From assembly GCA_947626115.1 (NCBI GenBank), contig CANQQX010000012.1, positions 1-35,515 of the forward strand: 35,515 bases of DNA, written 5' to 3'. A model generated the notes under the pieces. The model was not told where the DNA came from and ran no database searches. It saw only the letters and a list, made by a program, of their open reading frames with translations. This DNA comes from an uncultured Bacilli bacterium. Its GTDB lineage: Bacteria; Bacillota_I; Bacilli_A; RF39; UBA660. Position 1 is the first letter of the stretch. Each line of letters begins with the position of its first letter. A program made the translations under genes and the position numbers. This document shows positions 1-10,500 of this stretch, piece after piece.

Positions 1-6
1 TTTGCT

Positions 7-66
7 AACATAAAAATGTAGGTTTTCCTACAAAATTATATTAGCCAAAACCTACATTTTTATGTT
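7..66. repeat. Perfect 20-bp inverted repeat
   Basis: The arms at 7-26 and 47-66 (aacataaaaatgtaggtttt and its exact complement) enclose a 20-nt loop. The stop codon of the neighbouring minus-strand ORF lies inside the right arm. No T-run follows on either side. It could be a strong hairpin terminator for that ORF, or the end of a small mobile element that cut the ORF. The sequence does not decide between these. Confidence 0.8.
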
Positions 67-707
67 GACATTATCATTCCTGTTGCTTTATACCAACTAA
101 ATCTGTTATTTCCTAGTTCTTTAACTGGTGTTTGTTTTATAAGTTTCATTTCTCCTTCTGGCGTTATTCCTATTATTCTGTACATATAATGATCTTTATC
201 ATTTGTACATTCTTCACTTTCTTTTGTGCCAAAACATATGTAGTTATCATTTACTAACTCACTTGTCCCTTGATATCTATACATATCTCCTTGATCTGGA
301 TTCGGACTTAAACTCTTTGGTTTACTTGCTACTATATCTAACGCATTTATTGTTGTCTTTTTATCAAAATATAATGTACAATATACTGTCTTATTTGTTG
401 TTAATGTTACTTTTCCATTATTGTATTTTACTATATTACTGTCTATCTTACTTCCTTTATTATCTACACATTTTGCTTCTTTAAATTTATATCCTTCACC
501 GGGCCATTTATTATCTTTACTTATATACTCTTCATATCCTGTTTCATTTTGAACCATTACTGCAAATCTTTTAGGATTATTTATTTCATTTGTTTCTGGT
601 AATGATTTACTATTATCTTTCATTAAACTTTTAATACTTACAATTGTTATTATTAATAACATTATTAAAACTACCATAATATATTTTTTATTTTTATTTA
701 TTTTCAT
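60..707 (-). CDS. Membrane-anchored surface protein, probably C-terminally truncated
   Basis: The 215-residue protein has a lysine-rich start and one hydrophobic segment at about residues 8-27, so it is probably membrane-anchored with the rest outside. The middle resembles the short beta-type repeats of Bacilli surface proteins, with aromatic/Gly patterns and paired cysteines. The last part (YRIIGITPEGEMKLIKQ) resembles the start of a domain found near the C-terminus of large gut-Bacilli surface proteins, where it normally continues much further. Here it stops a few residues later inside a 20-bp inverted repeat. I infer a truncated gene. A naturally short protein is possible. No function is assigned. 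The neighbour is a transposase. Confidence 0.55.
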   Translation of the reverse strand: MKINKNKKYIMVVLIMLLIITIVSIKSLMKDNSKSLPETNEINNPKRFAVMVQNETGYEEYISKDNKWPGEGYKFKEAKCVDNKGSKIDSNIVKYNNGKVTLTTNKTVYCTLYFDKKTTINALDIVASKPKSLSPNPDQGDMYRYQGTSELVNDNYICFGTKESEECTNDKDHYMYRIIGITPEGEMKLIKQTPVKELGNNRFSWYKATGMIMST

Positions 708-907
708 ACTGACTCTCCTATTACTATAAGATAATTATAATATACCCCCCCCGAATCTGTCCGACAATTCACATATACTATATTATTATATAATCTTATA
801 AATTTATTATAAGGCAAATTACCCCCCCCGAGTCAACCATTTTTTGTTTATATTTTTTTTGATTATTATCTTATTTTATTTTATAATTTTATTAAGGTGA
901 TGTTCTT
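708..907. other. Intergenic region with two C8 tracts
   Basis: This AT-rich spacer between the truncated surface ORF and the transposase holds two runs of eight C (745-752 and 822-829), each followed by GA. It also holds gtccgacaa at 759-767, the inverted partner of a motif downstream of the transposase. It probably contains the left end of the insertion element. No gene is visible. Confidence 0.6.
759..767. repeat. Putative left terminal inverted repeat of the IS
   Basis: The 9-mer gtccgacaa is exactly inverted as ttgtcggac at 2773-2781, on the other side of the transposase. GC-containing 9-mers are rare in this AT-rich sequence, so the pairing is unlikely to be chance. The true element boundary and any target duplication cannot be fixed from one copy. 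Confidence 0.5.
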
Positions 908-2671
908 ATGTATAAAATAGGCTTTGATCGAAATCAACTTGCTCTTTTTCCTACTTCTTTAGATGATATGATTGACAAAGATAGTATTGTTCGTGTTATC
1001 GATGCTTTTGTTGATTCTATTAATTTTGCTAATTTTAATTTTAAATATTCTCAACCTAATTCTAAAGGTAACAGACCTTTTGATCCAAAAGATTTAACTA
1101 AACTTTATTTATTTGGTTACAACAAAAAGGTTCGTTCTTCTCGTTCTCTTATGTATTTTGCTAAAACTAATATTGAGTGTATCTGGCTTCTTAAAGGTTT
1201 AACTCCTGACCATCGTACTATCTCTGATTTTCGTAAAGATAATGCTAATAACCTTAAATCTATTTTTTATGAGTTTAACCTTTCTTTAAAAGAACTTGGC
1301 TCTCTTTCTAATATTGAGTCTCAAGATGGTGTTAAAATTATCGCTGTTAATTCTAAAGAAAAAAACTTTACTTTAAATAAAGTTGATGATCGTATTAATA
1401 GAATTAAAAAACATATTGATGATTATCTTAATATGGTTAATTTTTATGATATTATGGAAAATTATGAAAATCTTAATGATGCTGACAAAGTTAAAAAACT
1501 TATCGAAAATATTGATGAATTTGTTAATAATGATCCTTCTTTTGATAAAGAACAATATGTTGCTGAATTAAAAAATTATATCAATAAACTTGATCATTAT
1601 CAAAACATTCAAAACACTATAACAAAAAATGGTGATACTCAAATTTCTTTAACTGATAAAGAAGCTAAATTAATGAAAAACAATGGTAAATTTAATGTTT
1701 GTTATAACAACCAAGTCCTTGTTGATGAGAATCATTTTGTAACTGACTTTTCAGTTACTGATAAACCTGCTGACTTAGGTAGCATTACTGATATATCTAC
1801 TAATGCTAAAAAAATTTATGACTTTGAAACTTTAACTAATATTACTGATAAAGGTTACAACAAACGTGAAGATATGGTTAGTGCTCTTGAAAATGGTATT
1901 ATTCCAGAGGTTACTCCTAGCAAAAAGCAAGACGATTCTTATTCTCTTGAAACTATATATGAAGAAAATGAAATTACTGATGATATGATTAATAGTTTAA
2001 AAAGTGATGATATTCAAAAATGTTTACGTGCTGGTGTTGTACCTAATATTTATAAAGATAAAATTGATAATATTGAAATTAAAGAAAAAACTATTGTGGA
2101 AAACGATAATACTATTATTGATGATAATGTTAGTGAACAAGAATTAAGAGACAAAGCAATTAATGACCATTGCTTTACAAGACATATAAAATCTAATATA
2201 GTCTTTTGTCCAATGGGTGAAACTTTAAGAAAAAAATCTGTTAACAAATCTGCTACTAGATATTGTAATAAACTTGCTTGTAAAAATTGTAAAAATCCTT
2301 GTTGTAATTCAAAATATAAAACTGTTGATTTTAAAAAAGGTCAAAGTATTGTTATTCCTAAAAATAACAATACTCTTAAAATGACTAGAAAAAAATCTAA
2401 AAAAAAGAAAATTAAAGTTGTTTGTTTTGAATTTAAAATTGACAAAGATTTAATTAAAAAACGAATGTCTTTATCTGAACTTCCCCACGCAATGTTAAAA
2501 AGATGCCGAGATGCTAGTTATGTTTTACTCAAAGGCAAGAAAAAGGTAACTGGAGAATGTGCAATTTACTATTGTGCTGAGAATATTTTGCATGCCAAAA
2601 ATTTAATTGGTGTTGATAAATTAATTGAATATTTCAATAATAAAAAGGATAATATACTAAAAATAGCATAA
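908..2671 (+). CDS. IS1182-like transposase
   Basis: The 587-residue DDE transposase matches the IS1182 pattern. The N-terminal DUF772-type region includes RPFDPKDLTKLYLFGY and LTPDHRTISDFRKDN (residues ~20-125). DGVKI at ~140 supplies the first acidic residue. The RNase-H-like core follows (KEAKLMKNNGKFNVCYNNQ, then VTDKPAD and DKGYNKREDM). The C-terminal part is cysteine-rich (CPMGETLRKKS, CNKLACKNCKNPCC). The length is normal and the frame open, so it may be active. An aaggtgat ribosome binding site precedes the ATG. It is one of few plus-strand genes here and is bounded by an inverted 9-mer, consistent with a recent insertion. Confidence 0.9.
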   Translation: MYKIGFDRNQLALFPTSLDDMIDKDSIVRVIDAFVDSINFANFNFKYSQPNSKGNRPFDPKDLTKLYLFGYNKKVRSSRSLMYFAKTNIECIWLLKGLTPDHRTISDFRKDNANNLKSIFYEFNLSLKELGSLSNIESQDGVKIIAVNSKEKNFTLNKVDDRINRIKKHIDDYLNMVNFYDIMENYENLNDADKVKKLIENIDEFVNNDPSFDKEQYVAELKNYINKLDHYQNIQNTITKNGDTQISLTDKEAKLMKNNGKFNVCYNNQVLVDENHFVTDFSVTDKPADLGSITDISTNAKKIYDFETLTNITDKGYNKREDMVSALENGIIPEVTPSKKQDDSYSLETIYEENEITDDMINSLKSDDIQKCLRAGVVPNIYKDKIDNIEIKEKTIVENDNTIIDDNVSEQELRDKAINDHCFTRHIKSNIVFCPMGETLRKKSVNKSATRYCNKLACKNCKNPCCNSKYKTVDFKKGQSIVIPKNNNTLKMTRKKSKKKKIKVVCFEFKIDKDLIKKRMSLSELPHAMLKRCRDASYVLLKGKKKVTGECAIYYCAENILHAKNLIGVDKLIEYFNNKKDNILKIA

Positions 2672-2720
2672 TATATTCATCTATATTTTGCTATTTCTAA
2701 TATTTTTTTTATTTTTTAAA
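2661..2720 (+). terminator. Transposase terminator
   Basis: A 15-bp stem with one mismatch (2661-2675 with 2682-2696, loop ttcatc) is followed by a long T-rich run. It overlaps the last codons and stop of the transposase. Confidence 0.75.
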
Positions 2721-2772
2721 TTTTTATCTTATTTTTTTACTTTAATAATTAAAATTTATTTAATTTTTTTAT

Positions 2773-2781
2773 TTGTCGGAC
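2773..2781. repeat. Putative right terminal inverted repeat of the IS
   Basis: ttgtcggac is the exact inverse of 759-767. It is followed by ggtct and a C6 tract (2787-2792) that continues as gagagtcaa, which resembles the cccccgagtcaa at the left (822-836) in direct orientation. A further copy of ttgtcggac lies at 33530-33538. Confidence 0.5.
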
Positions 2782-2823
2782 GGTCTCCCCCCGAGAGTCA
2801 ATAGAATCAATTTTTTTAATAAC

Positions 2824-2861
2824 AAAAAAAATCAAACATGTTTGTAATCTTGTCTGATTTT
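2824..2861 (-). terminator. Terminator of the tilS-ftsH-secG unit
   Basis: Read on the minus strand, the arms at 2851-2861 and 2828-2838 form an 11-bp stem with one G-U pair. A T-run follows. It lies just after secG. Confidence 0.75.
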
Positions 2862-2889
2862 ATAATTAATCTTAATACTATATAATTTA

Positions 2890-3108
2890 TTACATTAAGA
2901 ATAGAATAAATGATATTACAAAGAATAATACACCAAGAATGAAAGTTAAACGGCTTATAAATAACTCAGCTCCTCTTTCTTTCATATTTTGGAATAATTC
3001 TTGATTACCACCAGTGATAATACCTGCTGAATCAGTTGCTTTATTACCTTGTAATAAAACAATAGCAATAAGTAGTACTGAAACTACTAATAAAATTGTT
3101 TCTAACAT
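2890..3108 (-). CDS. secG: SecG, preprotein translocase subunit
   Basis: The 72-residue protein has two hydrophobic helices (about residues 2-20 and 51-71) joined by the SecG-type loop (LLQGNKATDSAGIITGGNQELF). It would sit in the membrane beside SecYE and assist SecA-driven export. The length is normal for Firmicutes SecG. It starts 2 nt after the ftsH stop, so it is very probably cotranscribed with tilS and ftsH. A hairpin terminator follows. Confidence 0.93.
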   Translation of the reverse strand: MLETILLVVSVLLIAIVLLQGNKATDSAGIITGGNQELFQNMKERGAELFISRLTFILGVLFFVISFILFLM

Positions 3109-3110
3109 TA

Positions 3111-5096
3111 TTATTCATTCCTTTCCTTAATAGCATTTTCTAATTCTTCTTTAGTCATTTTAGTATAGCCTTTAATTTTTAATTCTTTAGCTTGTTCTTT
3201 TAAATCTTCTAAAGAAGGTTCTTCTACTTTAGAATTTTCTTCATTTACTTCAAAATCTATACTACCATTTTTAACAATGTATTCAATTTGTTCTTTGGTA
3301 ATTGTTTCATATTTCATTAAAGCATCACTAAGTAGACTAATTAAAGCTTTATTATTAGAAATTATTTCTTTAGCTTTTTTATAACATTCTTCAATTATTT
3401 TTCTTGTTTCTCTATCTATTTCTAGAGCAACTTGATCACTAAAGTTTTTCGTTTTACCATAATCTCTTCCTAAGAAGACACTACCTTGTTGTTCTTCATA
3501 TTGCATTGGTCCTAAATCACTCATACCATATTCAGTAACCATACTACGAGCAATATTAGTTGCTTTCTTAAAGTCATCTGATGCTCCAGTAGAAATTTCA
3601 TTTAAGAATATTTCTTCGGAAACTCTACCACCAAGTAAACCAGTTATTTGAGCAAGTAATTCCTTTTTCGTTGCTACAACCGTTTTTTCTTCTTTTGGAA
3701 GCATCATTGTATAACCACCAGCCATACCACGAGGAATAATAGTTATCTTATGAACTTCTTGCGCATCTTCTAATTTTAAACCAATAACAGCATGACCAGC
3801 TTCATGTAACGATACTAATTTCTTTTCTTTTTCGGTTATCTTACGAGATGTTTTTGCAGGTCCCATTAATACCCGGTCAGTTGCTTCATCTATTTCGGCC
3901 ATACCTATTGCTGGTTTATTACGACGAACTGCAAGTAGGGCTGCTTCATTAAGTAAGTTTTCAAGGTCAGCACCACTAAAGCCTGGTGTTCTTAAACTTA
4001 AGTTTTCTAAATTTACAGTACTATCTAGTATTTTATTTTTAGCATGTACTTTAAGGATTGCTTCTCTTGATTTAGAGTCTGGCAAGTTAATTGTAACTTG
4101 ACGGTCAAATCTACCTGGACGAAGTAAGGCTGGATCTAAGACATCTGGACGGTTAGTCGCAGCAATTATAATGATACCTTCATTTTCACCAAATCCATCC
4201 ATCTCGGTAAGTAATTGATTTAATGTTTGTTCTCTTTCATCATGGCCACCACCAAGACCAGTTCCACGTTGTCTACCTACCGCATCAATTTCATCGATAA
4301 AGATTAGACAAGGAGCACTTCTTTTGGCTTCCTTAAACATATCACGAACACGAGATGCACCAACACCTACAAACAATTCAACAAAATCAGAGCCACTAAT
4401 ATAGAAGAATGGTACATTGGCTTCACCTGCAACTGCTTTAGCAAGTAGAGTTTTACCTGTTCCTGGAGGACCTACTAATAAAACACCTTTAGGAATTCTT
4501 GCTCCAAGTTTTTGAAATTTCTTTGGATTTTTTAAGAAATCAATTAATTCTTCTACTTCTTGTTTTTCTTCAGTTAAACCTGCAACATCTTTGAAACTCT
4601 TTTTATCTTGATCATTAGAAAGTCTTGCTCTACTACGACCAAAATCAACGGAATTTTTATTAGTCATCGCAAGTTTCTTCATTAAAACATAACCAAAGAC
4701 AATAACAAGTACAAATGGTAGAACATTTACAATAATATATAGAAATGCACTACTACCAGGATCACTATTTGTATCATATTCTGCTATATCATTTTCCGTA
4801 ACATACTCAGTAATTAAAGGTACTTCTGATTCAACTAATTTAGTTTTAAAGCTTTCATTTTCTCCATAATCCTTTAATTTACCTTCAACATAATAAACAG
4901 ATTCATTACTATTCGGAGTAATCATTATCTCTGTTACATTATTATCTTTTAAACTTTTTAAAAGTTCACCAGTTGATAATTCATTTACTTTATTACCTTG
5001 CATATCTAATATAAATAAGACTACTATTACTACTCCAATTAATATTAAATAAGGTAAAGTATTTTTTAATCTATTACTATTATTTTGATTATTCAT
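3111..5096 (-). CDS. ftsH: FtsH, membrane AAA+ zinc protease
   Basis: This membrane-anchored ATP-dependent protease degrades misassembled membrane proteins and regulators. TM1 spans residues ~13-31 and TM2 ~116-139, with the extracytoplasmic domain between them. The AAA+ module carries Walker A GPPGTGKT (209-216), Walker [11 protein letters not shown] (265-274) and the second region of homology [21 protein letters not shown]. The zinc site is HEAGH (431-435). The last ~34 residues ([20 protein letters not shown]) look like a Rho_N/SAP-type helix-extended-helix motif, which is not a standard part of FtsH. The start codon overlaps the tilS stop by one base, and secG follows by 2 nt. tilS-ftsH order is common in Firmicutes. 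Confidence 0.96.
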   Translation of the reverse strand: MNNQNNSNRLKNTLPYLILIGVVIVVLFILDMQGNKVNELSTGELLKSLKDNNVTEIMITPNSNESVYYVEGKLKDYGENESFKTKLVESEVPLITEYVTENDIAEYDTNSDPGSSAFLYIIVNVLPFVLVIVFGYVLMKKLAMTNKNSVDFGRSRARLSNDQDKKSFKDVAGLTEEKQEVEELIDFLKNPKKFQKLGARIPKGVLLVGPPGTGKTLLAKAVAGEANVPFFYISGSDFVELFVGVGASRVRDMFKEAKRSAPCLIFIDEIDAVGRQRGTGLGGGHDEREQTLNQLLTEMDGFGENEGIIIIAATNRPDVLDPALLRPGRFDRQVTINLPDSKSREAILKVHAKNKILDSTVNLENLSLRTPGFSGADLENLLNEAALLAVRRNKPAIGMAEIDEATDRVLMGPAKTSRKITEKEKKLVSLHEAGHAVIGLKLEDAQEVHKITIIPRGMAGGYTMMLPKEEKTVVATKKELLAQITGLLGGRVSEEIFLNEISTGASDDFKKATNIARSMVTEYGMSDLGPMQYEEQQGSVFLGRDYGKTKNFSDQVALEIDRETRKIIEECYKKAKEIISNNKALISLLSDALMKYETITKEQIEYIVKNGSIDFEVNEENSKVEEPSLEDLKEQAKELKIKGYTKMTKEELENAIKERNE

Positions 5097-6421
5097 TATT
5101 CTTCCTCCATGTACTTAAGTATTATATCATATTTTTCAGAAATTTCCTTATCAAATATTGATTTTTTTATTCCCGGTAACCAAATAACATTATTTTCGCT
5201 ATCCGTTACAATAGGATAACTCTTTCTTTTGACTTTGTCTAGTTTAATATCAATAAAAATATCTTTTATTTTTTTACTACCTTGTAAATTTTTAATTTGC
5301 ATCTTATCACCAGGTAAAATATTTCTCACAATAAATGGTAATTTAACTTCCTTACTATTAATTCTTGTTGTATAGTTACTTGTATCTTTTGATGATTTTA
5401 TTTCTTTAATAATATATTTATTCAAAATATTAATTTCTTTATCAAAAATATATTTATAGTTATCAACATCATTATTCTTTTCAATAATTAAATAATTATA
5501 ACTTCTTCTGGCAATAAAATTATCCGCTAAATTAATTTGATTATTTTTATCACTTTTAAGTAACTCTAAAATATTATTAAATTCTTTATCATTAATATTA
5601 AATATTTCATATTTTTGAATATCTTCAATAACATATTCAATAATTTTTCTTTGCAGAAATTCATCTTCTTTTAATAAATTTTTAATATTAATTTTATTAT
5701 CTTTATATATATTATCTATTATCTTTTTTATTTCTCTATTTACATAATTATGATAACTTTCTAACTCTTCACTATATTTTAAAAATTTTTGATGAACTAA
5801 TTTTTCTTCTTTTTCTAAAAATGGTAACATATGTTTTCGATATCTATTTCTTGTATGTTTGTCATCTTCATTAGATTTATCTATTACATAAGGAATATTA
5901 TATTTATTTATATATTCTAATATTTCCTTTTTATTTACATATAAAAGTGGTCTTACAATATCATAATCATCATTATGACTAATTTTAGGAATACCTATAT
6001 ACCCCTTTAAATTACTACCTCTTACTATCCGCATTAAAATAGTTTCTTCTAAATCATTACCATGATGAGCAGTCATTAAATATTTAGCGTGGTATTTTTT
6101 AGCAACATCATCTAAGATTTTATAACGCTTTTCTCTTCCTTCACTTTCGGTAAATTTATTATTTTTATAATTTTTTATTTCATCATAGACAAATATTATA
6201 TTATTATCTTCACAATACGTTTTAACCATTTCGGCTTCATCTTTATTTTCGTATCTTGTATTATGATTGATATGGGCACAAATTAGTTTTAAATTTTTTA
6301 TCTTTTGCATTGATAAAAGAATGTGTAATAAACACATTGAATCAGGGCCACCAGATGTAGCAATTACAATTGTATCATTATCAGTAAGTAAATTATTTAA
6401 ATAATTTTGCACTTCTTTCAT
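5096..6421 (-). CDS. tilS: TilS, tRNA(Ile)-lysidine synthetase
   Basis: The enzyme converts C34 of the CAU-anticodon tRNA-Ile to lysidine using ATP and lysine, so the tRNA reads AUA. The P-loop SGGPDS is at residues 23-28, followed by the N-type ATP-pyrophosphatase core and TilS C-terminal domains (LPGDKMQIKNLQGSKKIKDIF is typical). I use the ATG at 6421 (441 aa), not the GTG at 6475 in the track. The likely promoter lies inside the longer version, and family members begin shortly before the P-loop. AUA codons are abundant in this genome. ftsH overlaps its stop codon by one base. Confidence 0.93.
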   Translation of the reverse strand: MKEVQNYLNNLLTDNDTIVIATSGGPDSMCLLHILLSMQKIKNLKLICAHINHNTRYENKDEAEMVKTYCEDNNIIFVYDEIKNYKNNKFTESEGREKRYKILDDVAKKYHAKYLMTAHHGNDLEETILMRIVRGSNLKGYIGIPKISHNDDYDIVRPLLYVNKKEILEYINKYNIPYVIDKSNEDDKHTRNRYRKHMLPFLEKEEKLVHQKFLKYSEELESYHNYVNREIKKIIDNIYKDNKINIKNLLKEDEFLQRKIIEYVIEDIQKYEIFNINDKEFNNILELLKSDKNNQINLADNFIARRSYNYLIIEKNNDVDNYKYIFDKEINILNKYIIKEIKSSKDTSNYTTRINSKEVKLPFIVRNILPGDKMQIKNLQGSKKIKDIFIDIKLDKVKRKSYPIVTDSENNVIWLPGIKKSIFDKEISEKYDIILKYMEEE

Positions 6422-6436
6422 AATATCACAATGCAT

Positions 6437-6465
6437 ATTGTATCTAAAAGTAATTAATTTAGCAA
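6437..6465 (-). promoter_or_regulatory. Promoter of tilS-ftsH-secG
   Basis: On the minus strand TTGCTA (6465-6460) and TACAAT (6442-6437) are 17 nt apart. This places transcription start about 10 nt before the ATG at 6421, so the leader would be very short. Confidence 0.55.
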
Positions 6466-6484
6466 GGAATATCACGGAATTATC

Positions 6485-6515
6485 ACAAAAAATGAACTAC
6501 ATTAAGTAATTCATT
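6485..6515 (-). terminator. prfB terminator
   Basis: Arms at 6506-6515 and 6491-6500 form a 10-bp stem with one G-U pair and a 5-nt loop. A T-run follows on the minus strand. The stem includes the prfB stop codon. Confidence 0.8.
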
Positions 6516-7561
6516 TAATATTTTTTAAATTAAAATCTAACATTTCCTTAATATTACCATCAAGAATTGCATCAGGATCATTATTTTCATAATTACTTCT
6601 TGTATCTTTAACAAGTTTATATGGTTCTAAAATATAACTTCTGATTTGACTACCAAAATCAATATTCATTTGACTTCCCTTTAAAGCATTCTTTTTCGCA
6701 TCTTCTTCTTGTAAATATTTTTCATATAATTTATTTTTTAAAATTTTTAAAGCAATTTCTTTATTTTTAAGTTGACTTCGTTCATTTTGACAAGTAACTA
6801 CAATTTTTGAAGACAAATGAGTAATTCGAACGGCTGAATTAGCAGTATTAACTGATTGACCACCGGCTCCAGATGAATGATAGACATCAATTTTTAAATC
6901 TGATTCTTTTATTTCAATATTTGGGGTATCAGTAAATTCAGGTGTTACCGTTACAGAAGCAAAAGAGGTATGTCTTCTTTTGCCAGCATCAAATGGTGAA
7001 ATCCGTACTAAACGATGAACACCACTTTCCCGTTTTAAATAACCATAAGCATCTTCACCACTTATTTTAATTAAAACTGATTTAAGACCTGCTTCTTCAC
7101 CCGGTGTTTCATAAATAACTTCATAAGAATAATTATTTTTTTCGCAAAATCTTTCATACATTCGTAAAAGCATTGATGCCCAATCACAAGATTCCGTACC
7201 ACCAGCACCAGGATGAATTTCTAAATAACAATTTAGGCTATCATACTCACCATTTAAATGAATTTTCTTTTCTAATTTTGTTATTTCTTCTTCTAATTTT
7301 GCTAATTCTTTATTATATTCTTCTTCAGATAGTTCATCACTTAATAATTCTAAAGCATTCATACTATCTAATAAACTATTATAATTATCAATAACTTTTT
7401 TTAATTTTTGATATTCTTTATTAATAGAATTAGCATAAGAAAAATCTTGCCAAAAATCTTCTTTATTGGTTAATTTTTCTAATTCTTTTATACGTTCACT
7501 TTTTTTTGTGATGTCAAAGTGACCTCCCAAGATTAATTAATATTTCTTTTAAGTTTTCCAT
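6511..7561 (-). CDS. prfB: RF2 (prfB) with programmed +1 frameshift
   Basis: Peptide chain release factor 2 terminates translation at UAA and UGA. Frame 0 starts at the ATG at 7561 behind agaaggg and encodes MENLKEILINLGRSL, then hits TGA at 7516-7514. Slipping +1 on CTT continues as DITKKSERIKEL in the frame reported by the track, so the CDS is 7561-7517 joined to 7515-6511, about 349 aa. The track's TTG start at 7530 is an artefact of the frameshift. SPF, the stop-codon recognition motif, is in VRISPFDAG. The peptidyl-hydrolysis GGQ is in HSSGAGGQSVNT. The leader before the shift is 15 codons, shorter than the roughly 25 in E. coli or B. subtilis. It lies 13 nt after the giant upstream gene and is probably cotranscribed with it. 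Confidence 0.96.
7513..7528 (-). promoter_or_regulatory. prfB programmed frameshift site
   Basis: On the minus strand GGGAGG acts as an internal Shine-Dalgarno sequence, 3 nt before the slippery CTT TGA C. This is the classical RF2 autoregulatory signal: low RF2 makes the ribosome pause at UGA and slip +1. Confidence 0.95.
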
Positions 7562-7574
7562 AATTATTTCCCTT

Positions 7575-10500
7575 CTATAATATAGGAATTGAATCTTCTA
7601 AATTATCTTCAATTTCTTTAAATAAATTATCTTTTGAAATAATATCAGTAATTTCTAATGAATTTAAATACATTCTTAAAGCCTTACACATTTTTTCATA
7701 TCCTTCTTTTGTCATATTTTTTTTAACAAAATTATCATGTAAATACATATTATCTTCTTTAACACTATAATGATTTTCGCCAAAATCCCATATTTGATAT
7801 TTATCACAAAATTCAGAAAAATCTTGACAAGTTTCAGCAACTTTTAAAAATTCTTTAGCGGCAGTTTCTAAAGAACCACCATTTTGTAGTATCCAATTTT
7901 CTACCCCTACTCCGCCAAGACCACCTTCAACTTCTTTTTTATAAACATGATACTCTTTTAAAAGAGCTTTAGCAGCAATAATGTTCTTTAATACCAAATT
8001 ATATTTATCAACACTTAATTTTTTAATATTAGCTAGTCTTTCTTTAATAGCTTCATCAGTTGAATAAGAAATTTTATCTGTTCTAGTGGCAAAACTAATA
8101 TCAATTTGAACTGGGCTATCAAGTCCCGGTATAATTACATTTTCAAATCTAAAATTTCCTTTTATAATATCTGGTTTACTAACATTTTGATGTGGTAAAG
8201 CTTCTTTTAAAGCTTCTTGAATTTTACTAAAAAGTTCTGGATTTTCCATAATACTTTGATCAAATTTCATCATAAAATCAAAATCACCATCACCATAAAC
8301 ATTTGTACCTCTTCCAGTAGATCCTGTATCAATTAATTCTACTATACCTTCTGATAAATCTTTTTTATGAGTAGTTACAATTGTTAAGCCAAATTTTGCC
8401 AATGATTTTGCTAATATTAAAGAAATGGCTTTTCGTTTAACTTCTACATCTTTTATATTAAGAATATTCATCTTTGCTATTTTTTCGGCACTATCTTTAT
8501 CAAGTATTTCGGCTTCTTTTTCTAGTTCATAAGAGAAAACATAATCACCAGTTTGATAATGCTTTAATCCAGCCATTTTGCTTCTTAATCTATCATAATC
8601 TTCAGGCGTAAATATTAATTTTTCAGTATGTAAATCAACTACTGGAATATAAAAACCATTTTTAGCTATTTCTAAACCAAGTCGTTTATCATTCTCACGA
8701 GAGACAATAAAATCAATATCACTTGATGCAAAACCAGTTCTAATACCATAATGATTAAGTCCATTTGGCCCGGTATAAAATGCTTCTAGTTTTGTAAATT
8801 CCCCCGGTTTAGCAATAGGTCTTTTTTCACTTAAATTTCCCTTAGTTATTGTAAATCTACTATCTCTATTTTTTAAAACAAACCAAAATTTTCCATAATA
8901 AGAAGCCGCTAATGAACTTAAAGTTCCTTCAATATCAGCACTAGGATCTTGTATAATAGAGCAATCAGTATCTAAAGGAGTTAAATCACTATCAGCATCT
9001 GCTCCCAAAAATTCTTTTGATAAAGAACCATTTTGAAAAATATTATTTAAAAATGTAATTGCTTCTCTACTTTTTCTAGTATCATCAGCTATCCCTTTAA
9101 TAAAGTCTCCTTCTTCTAATTTAAATTTTCTTTGTGATGCTTCTCTATTTCTTTGATCTGTTTCTTTAATAATGTCTGTTAAATATTTTTTTAATTGGTC
9201 AAAAGATTTTATTCCTGCTTTGGCTGCAAACATACGCACAATTCGATCTGGTAAATCATATCTTTTAGTTGGTTTAAATAAAGTATTTAAAGTTTCTAAA
9301 TCTGTTTTTAAATCATAAGTTAATTTATAAGGTTTATCTTTACTTAATTGAGATGAATTATATAAAGCATTTAAATGAGCAACAAAAGTTTCTAAAATAT
9401 CTCGTTGTTCTTCTGTTAAATTATCATATGAAAGTGTATTTGATTGTAATTGCATAAATAAATCATTACCAATTTCAATATTTTCAATATATTCTTGTAA
9501 AGAACGGTTATTGGAACCTAAAGCAGCTTTTAATAAATCTGTAAATATAATAATACTACGATGTTCTGCAGTTTCAGCATTTAAAGTTGGCGAATATACT
9601 GGATGATCAAAAGTTGATAAATCACAATTAGGATGTAATAATTCAAATATATTAAATATTTTAGCAATCATTGGTAAATTATTTTTAGTAAATATATCTT
9701 CAATTTTAAGATATGTTTCTTCCGGATTTTCAGTAGCAAGTATAAATGTTAATATTTCTTCACTAAAATTTTGCATTTCTAATGAATTAGATTTCTTTAT
9801 CTTAATGATTATCTTTACATATTTTTCTAATTTATCTAAATCATTTAATATTTCGGGATTTCTAGAAATATAATCTTTAAAAATTTCTTTGGAACTGCGA
9901 TCATTAAGACTACTATATATTTTAGCAATTTCAATATTTATTTTATTTCTATTTTCTATATTTAAATTTTGATTATAGTTTCTTAACCAAGCCATTTTTA
10001 ATCCTACAGATAAATCTGTATTCTTAAAATAAGTTATTAATTTTGGATCATTAATGAAATCTTGGGGTGTTAATAAGTGATTATAAAATTTTTCTTTAAT
10101 ATCTTCGGGAGTATCATCAGGTAAAAATAATTCAGGATTTTTTTCTTTAAATGAACCTTTTAAATTCTCGTAATTAATACTATCCAAAAAAGAATTAACA
10201 AATTCTTCATAAGACAGAATTTCTTTTAAACTATTACTTTGTATAGAATAAAAATCTATACTATTTAAAGAAAATACCTGTGTTTCTTCTTCAAATTTTA
10301 TAATGTTTGCTATACCTAATTTCAAATATTTATCCCTACTGTATTTAGCAATTAAACAATCAGGATCTTTTAAATCTTCAATAGTAGGATAACTTACATA
10401 GTGAAAATTAAACTTATCACTCCATTTTTGACACTCTTCATCACTTAAAGAATATAATAAAGTTTTAACTGTATTTTTAAATGACCTTTTAAGATCACCA

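Noticed and set aside
203-484. 93-residue plus-strand ORF
   Set aside because: It is antisense to the surface-protein ORF, of low complexity (Leu/Tyr-rich) and without an RBS. It reflects the AT-rich codons of the real gene.
1373-1571. ORFs on both strands inside the transposase
   Set aside because: Ile/Asn/Lys-rich shadows of the transposase frame.
6422-6475. Extra 18 residues at the start of tilS
   Set aside because: The GTG start has no SD, and the likely promoter lies inside this stretch.
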